A DNA stretch of 64,000 nucleotides from the NCBI GenBank assembly GCA_963989245.1, contig OZ022346.1, positions 58,200,584 to 58,264,583 on the forward strand, written 5' to 3'. The notes beneath the pieces are model-generated. The model searched no databases, was not told the DNA's origin, and worked only from the letters and a program-made list of their open reading frames with translations. Positions 12,501 through 21,734 of the stretch are shown here, piece by piece (the first letter of the stretch is position 1; each line of letters opens with the position of its first letter). Source of the DNA: Nansenia antarctica. Taxonomy: Eukaryota > Chordata > Actinopteri > Argentiniformes > Microstomatidae. The position numbers were made by a program, and so were the translations under genes.

Positions 12501-15500
12501 AGTCTGTTTGTCCTTGCGAACATGGTCCTGTACCGCCTGTTCGAGGGCAGCCGAGCAAAGTGTTCGTACCCAGGGTGGGTTGGGTCTCTGGAGATCTTGG
12601 AGGCCTTCCTGAGGCAGCGTGTGTTGTACAGCTCTTCCAAAGAGGGGAGGGGGGCGCCGGTGATCTTCTGGGCCGTTCTCACGACTCTCTGTAGCGCATT
12701 CCTCTCTGCGGCTGTGCAGCTGGAGAACCAGTTGCAGATGCAGTAGGTGAGGATGCTCTCCACTGCGCAGCGGTAGAAGGCCACCAGCATCTCCTGTCCG
12801 ATGTGGTCTTTCCTGAGGACTCTCAGGAAGAAGAGCCGCTGTTGTGCCTTCTTGATGATGGCTGCTGTGTTGTTCTTCCAGGACAGGTCATCCTGTATGT
12901 GCACCCCCAGGAATCGGAGGGTTGAGACTCTCTCCACGCTCCCTCCGTCGATGAGCAGGGGCTGGACCTCAGATTTTTTCCTCCTGAAGTCCACGATGAT
13001 TTCCTGGGTCTTTGACTGGTTTAGCAGCAGGTTGTTAACCTTGCACAGCTTGCTCAGCTGCTCTACCTCATCCCTGTACGCCGCCTCGTCCACCCCCGAG
13101 ATGCAGCCCACCACGGTGGTGTCGTCTGCAAACTTTACGATGGAGTTGCAGGACACAGTAGATAAGATGGTGGAGAGATACGACCCTGAGATAGCTGTGA
13201 AGATCACACTGGAGATCCAAATTTAAATGAATGTGCAATAACACTATGTGCAATATGACAACCCTAGGGTACATAAGGTTGCAGAGAATAGGAAATGTTA
13301 GAATAGGTATAGCATAGCATAGAGTACAGCAATAGGTTAGAATAGGTATAGCATAGCATAGAGTACAGCACAGTGTTTTTTGTGTACAGTATAGCATAGT
13401 GGATAGTGTACATAGCCTTTATTTGTGTAAACCAGCTCCTTTCCCTTCTTGTTTTTTTTTGTTGTTTTTTCTTTCCTAGCACCAGGGGAGCCCCCCCTCC
13501 CAAATTTCGTTGTTTGGTACCTGTACTATATCAATGACAATAAAGACCATTAATTCATTAATTCATACCAGGTCTGCTGCTGGCCACTCTGGAGGAGCTG
13601 AATACAGAAGAGCTGAAGATATTTCAGTCTCATCTGACTAGTGGGCTGCTGCTTGGCTTTGCTCCCATCCCAGAGACCCAGCTGGACAACGCTGACAGGC
13701 TAGACACAGTGGATAAAATGGTGGAGAGCTATGACCCTGAGATGGCTGTGAAGATCACACTTGTGATCCTGAGGAACATGAACCGGAATGACCTAGTCAA
13801 GACATTAGAGAGTGGTCACAGAGGAGGTAACATAGCAAGATAGATAAAATGTTAATTACAAATATTGTTGAGTGTATTAGAAGTTTACTATCACATAAAG
13901 AGTACTCCTGCTCTCTGACTATCTTTCAACTGAAAATGTCAATGAAGCTATGAAAACAGAGAGAAGCTTCCTCTTAGCGAACTCATATCAGTGCAGCGTT
14001 GAATAACATGATGTAAATTGAGAATGATGCATAAATAACACAAATGACAAGTTAAATGTTTATCATGTATGACACATCTCTGTCTCACTGTACCAGGTCT
14101 GCTGCTGGCCACTCTGGTGGAACTGAACACTGAGGACATGAACATATTTCAGTCTCACCTGTCTACTGAGATGCTCCCTGGCTTTGCTCCCATCCCAAAG
14201 AGCCAGCTGGACAACACTGACTGGCAGGACACAGTAGATACGATGGTGGAGAGATACAACCCTGAGATAGCTGTGAAGATCACACTGGAGATCCTGAGGA
14301 AGATGAAACGGATTGATCTCGCTGGGAAATTAAGGAGTAGAGGTAACAGATACATCTGTTCCTTACAAGTGCAGTTCCTTGTTAGGTTGGAGTGTATTAT
14401 AGTATAATATGCTTTCCTTCACATGAATAGAACCCCTGCTCGCTGATGCTGACTTTCTCTCAGCTGAAAATGTAGATTAAGTCATAATAACTGGAAGACC
14501 AGGTTCCTTGGGTATCTTTAATTCCAGGACTGTGTTGAAAAACATGATGTATAGTAGACTGAGAATGATAGAGTACATCAATACCACAAATGACATGAGA
14601 AATGTTTAACATGTAAGACACGTCTCTGTCTCACTGTACCAGGTCTGCTGCTGGACACTCTGGAGGAGCTGGAAACAAAGAAGCTGGAGACATTTCACTT
14701 CCACCTGACTAATTACAGACTAAAAGGCTTTCCTCTCATCTCCATGTGGGAGCTGGAGAATGCTGACAGACAGGTCACAGTGGAGAAGATGGTGGACGTC
14801 TATGGTCATAGGAGAACTGTGACGATCACCTGTAAGATCCTGAGGAAGATGAATCTGTTGGATCTCGCTAAGAAGTTGGAGAGTGATTACAGAAGAGGTA
14901 ACACAGCAAGACAGATACATCTGATTATTACAAGACGTTGAGTGTATCATAGGCTTTCCTTAACACATAAACTACCCCTGCTTGGTGACTGTTTCTAGGC
15001 TGAATGTATCAATGTAAATGAAGGCACAATAACAAACAGCAACTTTGTCTTGCAGGACAGCTTTGTCAAACATGGAGTTGGTTGATGATTGTAGATTAAT
15101 AAGTCAATTAAATTCAAATATTTAACATGTCTGACACGTCTCTGTCTCCCTGTACCAGGTCTGCTGCTGGCCACTCTGGAGGAGCTGAATACAGAAGAGC
15201 TGAAGATATTTCAGTCTCATCTGACTAGTGGGCTGCTGCTTGGCTTTGCTCCCATCCCAGAGACCCAGCTGGACAACGCTGACAGGCTAGACACAGTGGA
15301 TAAAATGGTGGAGAGCTATGACCCTGAGATGGCTGTGAAGATCACACTGGTGATCCTGAGGAACATGAACCGGAATGACCTAGTCAAGACATTAGAGAGT
15401 GGTCACAGAGGAGGTAACACAGCAAGATTCTGTACATAAATATGTTTATTACATGTAATGGTCGTTAGAATGTTGAGTGTATCAGAAGTTTACCATCACA

Positions 15501-17959
15501 TAAAGATCACCCCTGTTTGCTGGTGCTGACTATCATTCAACTGTAAATGTTAATGAAGCTATGAAAACAGAGAGAAGCTTCCTCTTAGTGAACTCATAGC
15601 AGAGCTGCCTTGAATAACATGATTTAGATTGACAATGATGCATAAATAACACAAATGACAAGTTAAATGTTTATCATGTATGACACATCTCTGTCTCACT
15701 GTACCAGGTCTGCTGCTGGCCACTCTGGTGGAACTGAACACTGAGGACATGAACATATTTCAGTCTCACCTGTCTACTGAGATGCTCCCTGGCTTTGCTC
15801 CCATCCTAAAGAGCCAGCTGGACAACGCTGACTGGCAGGACACAGTAGATAAGATGATGGAGAGATACGACCCTGAGATAGCTGTGAAGATCACACTGGA
15901 GATCCTGAGGAAGATGAAACGGATTGATCTCGCTGGGAAATTAAGGAGTAGAGGTAACAGATACATCTGTTCCTTAAGAGTGCAGTTCCTTGTTAGGTTG
16001 GAGTGTATTGTAGTATAATATGCTTTCCTTCACATGAAGAGAACCCCTGCTCGCTGATGCTGACTTTCTCTCAGCTGAAAACATAGATTAAGTCATAATA
16101 ACTGGAAGACCAGGTTCCTTGGGTATCATTAATTCCAGGACTGTGTTGAAAAACATGATGAACAGTAGACTGAGAATAGTACAGTACATCAATACCACAA
16201 ATGACATGAGAAATGTTTAACATGTAAGACACGTCTCTGTCTCACTGTACCAGGTCTGCTGCTGGACACTCTGGAGGAGCTGGACACAGACAGGCTGAAG
16301 ATATTTCAATCTCACCTGTCGACTTATCGGCTACTCCAATTAAATTCAAATATTTAACATGTATGACACGTCTCTGTCTCACTGTACCAGGTCTGCTGCT
16401 GGACACTCTGGAGGAGCTGGACACAGACAGGCTGAAGATATTTCAGTCTCATCTGACTAGTGGGCTGCTGCTTGGCTTTGCTCCCATCCCAGAGACCCAG
16501 CTGGACAACGCTGACAGGCTAGACACAGTGGATAAAATGGTGGAGAGATACGACCCTGAGATGGCTGTGAAGATCACACTGGTGATCCTGAGGATCATGA
16601 ACCGGAATGACCTAGTCAAGACATTAGAGAGTGGTCACAGAGGAGGTAACACAGCAAGATTCTGTACATATTCTGTACATGTTTATTACATGTAATGGTC
16701 GTTAGAACGTTGAGTGTATCAGAAGTTTACCATCACATAAAGATCACCCCTGTTTGCTGGTGCTGACTATCATTCAACTCTAAATGTTAATGAAGCTATG
16801 AAAACAGAGACAAACATACTTTAGCGATCTCATATCAGAGTTGCCTTGAATAACATGATGTAGACTGACAATGATGCATAATGCACAATGATGATTGGAG
16901 AACATGGTGCACCACTGCGGTCATAAGAGAACAGTGAGGAAAGTGAGATTAAACTGTTTGATCTCGCTAAGAAGGTAGAGAGTGATTACAGAAGAGGTAA
17001 CGCAACAAGACAGATACATGTGATTATTACAAAACCGTGAGTGTATCATAGGCTTTCCTTCACACATAAACTATCACTTCTCGCTGATGCTGACTTTCTC
17101 TCAGCTGAAAATTTAGATTAAGTCATAATAGAAGAGAAGAGAATTCAATCTCACCTGTCGACTTATCGGCTACGTGGCTATCCTCCCATCCCAGAGATCT
17201 GACATGCTAGACACAGTTGATAAGATGGAGGAGAGCTACTATGTCCCTGAGATAGCTGTGAAGGCCACACTGGTGACCCTGAGGAACATGAACCAGAACC
17301 AGTGGTGACAGAAGAGGTGACACAGCAAGATAGATAAATATGTTCAATATAAGTAATAGTCGTTAGAACGTTGAGTCTATCAGAAGTGCAGACTATCTTT
17401 CAGCTGAAAATGTTAATGAAGCTATAAAAACAGAGAGAAACTTCCTCTAGAGAGGGATTTACAGAACCTTCCTCTTGCAGAACTGACTGGTAGCATTTCT
17501 GGTGCCTTGTACCAGTGTAACAGATATTGAGCAGCAAAGCCACTGGAAAACTATTGGTGATACTGACTGTTTCTGTTTCCCTCTCATCTTCTCTCCTATG
17601 ATAGGAGATTCATATTCGTCGAGCAGCAAAGCCACTGTAATCCAAAAGATCACAGATAAACTTGTAATGGTGAGGAAGAAAGAGAATGTTTGGGCTCTGA
17701 GCATGCAACTACACATAAGGAAAGGTTGTCACAAAATTAAGATTCTACCTGTGCTGTCGTTTTGCATCTAGATGGAGGTTCCAGATCCGCTGGTAGGAGA
17801 AGCTTTCATCTCCCCAAAACAAACAGTGTCCAGCAGTTTGCCCTCATCTAGCAGCAGTTTACCATCTGACGACGTAGAGATGGAAGAGTTACAGAGCCTC
17901 ACACCTCTGACGACCAACCCTACCCTGGTAATTTGCTGTGTAACTACAGTAGTCTTGCT

Positions 17960-18036
<77 letters not shown>

Positions 18037-21000
18037 GTGTTTGTGTGTGTGTGTGTGTGTGTGCGTGTGTGTGTGTGTGGAGGGATCATTAACAAAAAAA
18101 CATTTGGTTGCATTTTGTCTCATTCTTTAGAGCTCTTGCAAGGAATTTACACCTACTACCAATGATCAGAGCCAGGACACATGCAGGTAAATTGGTCTTT
18201 CTTCATGTATAATTATTTGTATTCAGTATCATTATACAATATAACAGGTTTGTGGGCGCACAGAAAAGAGCCTTATTTTGAGCCAGGAAAAACCCAAGCT
18301 AGTTAGCCTCAAAAGCTGGATGGCCAGGTTATACGTTGCTAAAAAGTACCTAAAAGAGCCTGCAAAGTTCTGGAAACATAGGACAGAGAAAATGAATATT
18401 ATATATTATTATTATTATAATATTATCAGGTATCAAACTGATTGCACATGTAAAGTTTAGAGAAAAAAGGAACTGCCCGAGACCCACAGCATACCAGCTC
18501 ATCTGTGAAACATGGTGGATGTGGTGGTATGGTTTGGGCAGGCCTGTCAGAGCATCACCAGTGAAGATACCCAGTGTCTGGTCGGGTCATTGTGCTTAAA
18601 GGGGCAAACTGGGGTTCAAACGACAACCAAGTGGTCTCTCCGCCACTGTTTAGTAAACAGCTACGGGATGGGGCTGGAGGAATCTAACGTAAATTACTGT
18701 AATGGACGGAGCTATGGTTAAATTATAGTTTTAACCATGTTTTAAAGATACACAGTGTTCTAGTTTTTTATAGTTACATTGTTTATGAACAAGTAAAACG
18801 TGTTTTAAAACAAGCTTGTATTTTGGGTGCTGATGGGGTAAGACAGTTGAACTAAGCTGATTTTAAAGTTACATTCTTCAAGAATCACTGGCTGTATATC
18901 ATTCATTTAAAAGTCCAACAAACAAAACATTAGTCTGTCCCAATACTTTTGGTGCCATGAAATAGGGGGACTATATAAACATATTTTTGTAATTTCTAAA
19001 TGGTGAAACTAATATGTACACAAATACCCGACATTACAAATAAAAGCTGAGAATCTATACATAACCTCTTAATCTATACATAACCTCTTAATCTATACAT
19101 AACCTCTTAATAATTGTTTGATTTACAATCCAAACTTCTAAATCCAAAACAGTATTGAGCCAAAATAAGAAACAATTCTTCACTGTCCCAATACTTACAG
19201 TTGGCACTGTATGCTGATATCTGTTCTGCTCTGCTCAACAAGTGTTACAGGAAGTGTTGGAACGCTCTTTTTCAAAACTCTAATTCTACTGAGAGGGCAA
19301 CATTGTTAATGACTCAGGACATTCAATTCAAGGGCTTTCGTCATTTAAATATGTGACACAGTCTGATCATTACCAACTTTGGTCCGCATGTCGGGATCCG
19401 ATGTAATGATCTGACTCTTCTTCCGAAAAATGTGAATACATTTCCGCGCTGTTGAAAATCAATGACACATCGCTAGTCAACTAACACAGCTTGTTTTGTG
19501 AGCCTGCTAACAATATAAAGTAGTGTTCTAGTTAACTAGGTAGCAGTGGGGATTACTCACCCAATCCATTACGTTGCAGTATTTTGGCTTGACTAGAGAG
19601 TTTGTGTTGTGATTCGTATTTTCTTTCTTTTCTTGCCGACATGTGGACCAAATGATCAGACTGGGTCACTAGTGGCGCTTTTCCACTACCGACCCGAACC
19701 GGGCCGCATTTGTATCCGAGCCGTGCCGTGCCGTACTTTCAGAAACGCTTCTCCATTATACTGAGCGACCCGGGACTGTAGTTACGTGTCATAAGATTCC
19801 CCCCCCCCCCCCCCCGCTATACAGATCAGAGGGGGGAAATGCGATAAGAATTATGTCAAAATGCAGCACTATCGTGCACAGATCAGCCTTACAACATGTA
19901 ACGTTAAGTGCCTGTTACTTGCCGCTTTCAGTTCTAGTAGACTAGTTTAGATCTCGCAACCAGGGAAATGCCGACATGATTCTTTTTTTATTTCTCCTGA
20001 CACGTTGAGCACTGTGCTTTTTTTTGTTGGTGAACTACCGTAATAAGCCTAAAAAAGTTCAACTGTTCAAAAAGTGCAACTTCTCTGCTTTCAGAAACTG
20101 TTTGAATCTTTTAGATTGGGCATATAGTTCATGAATTACGGTAGTTTTAAGGAACGCTGTAAAATCCTGTCTGCACCGACTGCTCCCAGCTCCGGTTTCG
20201 GAGCAAGACGCGAATCTATCGGCATTAGTCAAATACATGCTCACATCCAGTCATCAGCTCACTGCTCTCCATCAAAAAGGGCACATCCATCAATAATATT
20301 ACATAATAACAACTGCTCTGATTAGATTGCTTAGATTGTTTAATACATCAACGGGGGGGGGGAAAGCGAGATGAACTCTGAGCGAGTATCATGCTTCCTC
20401 CAAGACACGAATCTACCGGCATTTGACTGCCGCTGGACTGAGGAACAGCATAGGCACAGCACATCGCCATAATAGCGATTTTTTTGTTATGCTTGTTGTA
20501 AATAAAAGTTCTATGATGCATTGAAATGACATTAAACTAAGATAATACGATGGTCAGCATAATTTTTCGAATCTTTATTAATAAGCTATTACAGAAACAG
20601 TAAGTGACATTTTCCTAGAGCGAAATCTGTTGTGGTATTTAAAGATGGCGGTCAGAGAAGAAATCTATGAACATGGGATGACGATTTCCATTGACCAATC
20701 AACGGTGTGCAGCGTCACACGTCACACGCAGCCTGGCAAAAAAGTACCTTTCCCCAACTTTCCCTACCCATCCCGAACAAGAACTATTTTACCGTGCCGT
20801 GCTGACACGGGCCGCTCAATGGAAAAGTGCCAAAGAACAGGGCTGACCCGGGTCGACCCAGGCCGGCCCTGTAGTGGAAAAGCACCATAGCAGACCAAAT
20901 GATCAGACTGGGTCACTAGCAGACCAAATGATCAGACTGGGTCACTAGCAGACCAAATGATCAGACTGGGTCACTAGCAGACTTAATGATCAGACTGGGT

Positions 21001-21659
21001 CACTAGCAGACCAAATGATCAGACTGGGTCACTAGCAGACTTAATGATCAGACTGGGTCACTAGCAGACTTAATGATCAGACTGGGTCACTAGCAGACCA
21101 AATGATCAGACTGGGTCACTAGCAGACTTAATGATCAGACTGGGTCACTAGCAGACCAAATGATCAGACTGGGTCACTAGCAGACCAAATGATCAGACTG
21201 GGTCACTAGCAGACTTAATGATCAGACTGGGTCACTAGCAGACCAAATGATCAGACTGGGTCACTAGCAGACTTAATGATCAGACTGGGTCACTAGCAGA
21301 CTTAATGATCAGACTGGGTCACTAGCAGACCAAATGATCAGACTGGGTCACTAGCAGACTTAATGATCAGACTGGGTCACTAGCAGACCAAATGATCAGA
21401 CTGGGTCACTAGCAGACTTAATGATCAGACTGGGTCACTAGCAGACCAAATGATCAGACTGGGTCACTGTGTTCAACAGGTTCCAGTTCCCCAGGCAGGT
21501 CTGGTCCTGTGCCGTAGAACAACTATTTGTATTGTTTCACTTTTGATTATGAATCTTTGACAGGATGGATGTGGAGAACTCAGCTAAGACAGCAGAGGAG
21601 AGAGGTGAGGGAACTCTCTGGAAGTTTTCTTTCTGCATGTCTACTATATCAACATAATG

Positions 21660-21734
<75 letters not shown>

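Noticed and set aside
2654..15966. Minus-strand ORFs of 65-76 codons opposite the PYD exons
   Set aside because: They repeat at the same spacing as the PYD exons and exist because the antisense of a conserved exon stays open; no splice sites or family match.
17933..18165. Val/Cys and Thr/His ORFs at the GT tracts (also 21649-21852 and 47260-47550)
   Set aside because: Translations of a dinucleotide repeat, not genes.
20888..21467. CRISPR-like regular repeats
   Set aside because: Units are head-to-tail without unique spacers, in a vertebrate genome, and match a MITE end.
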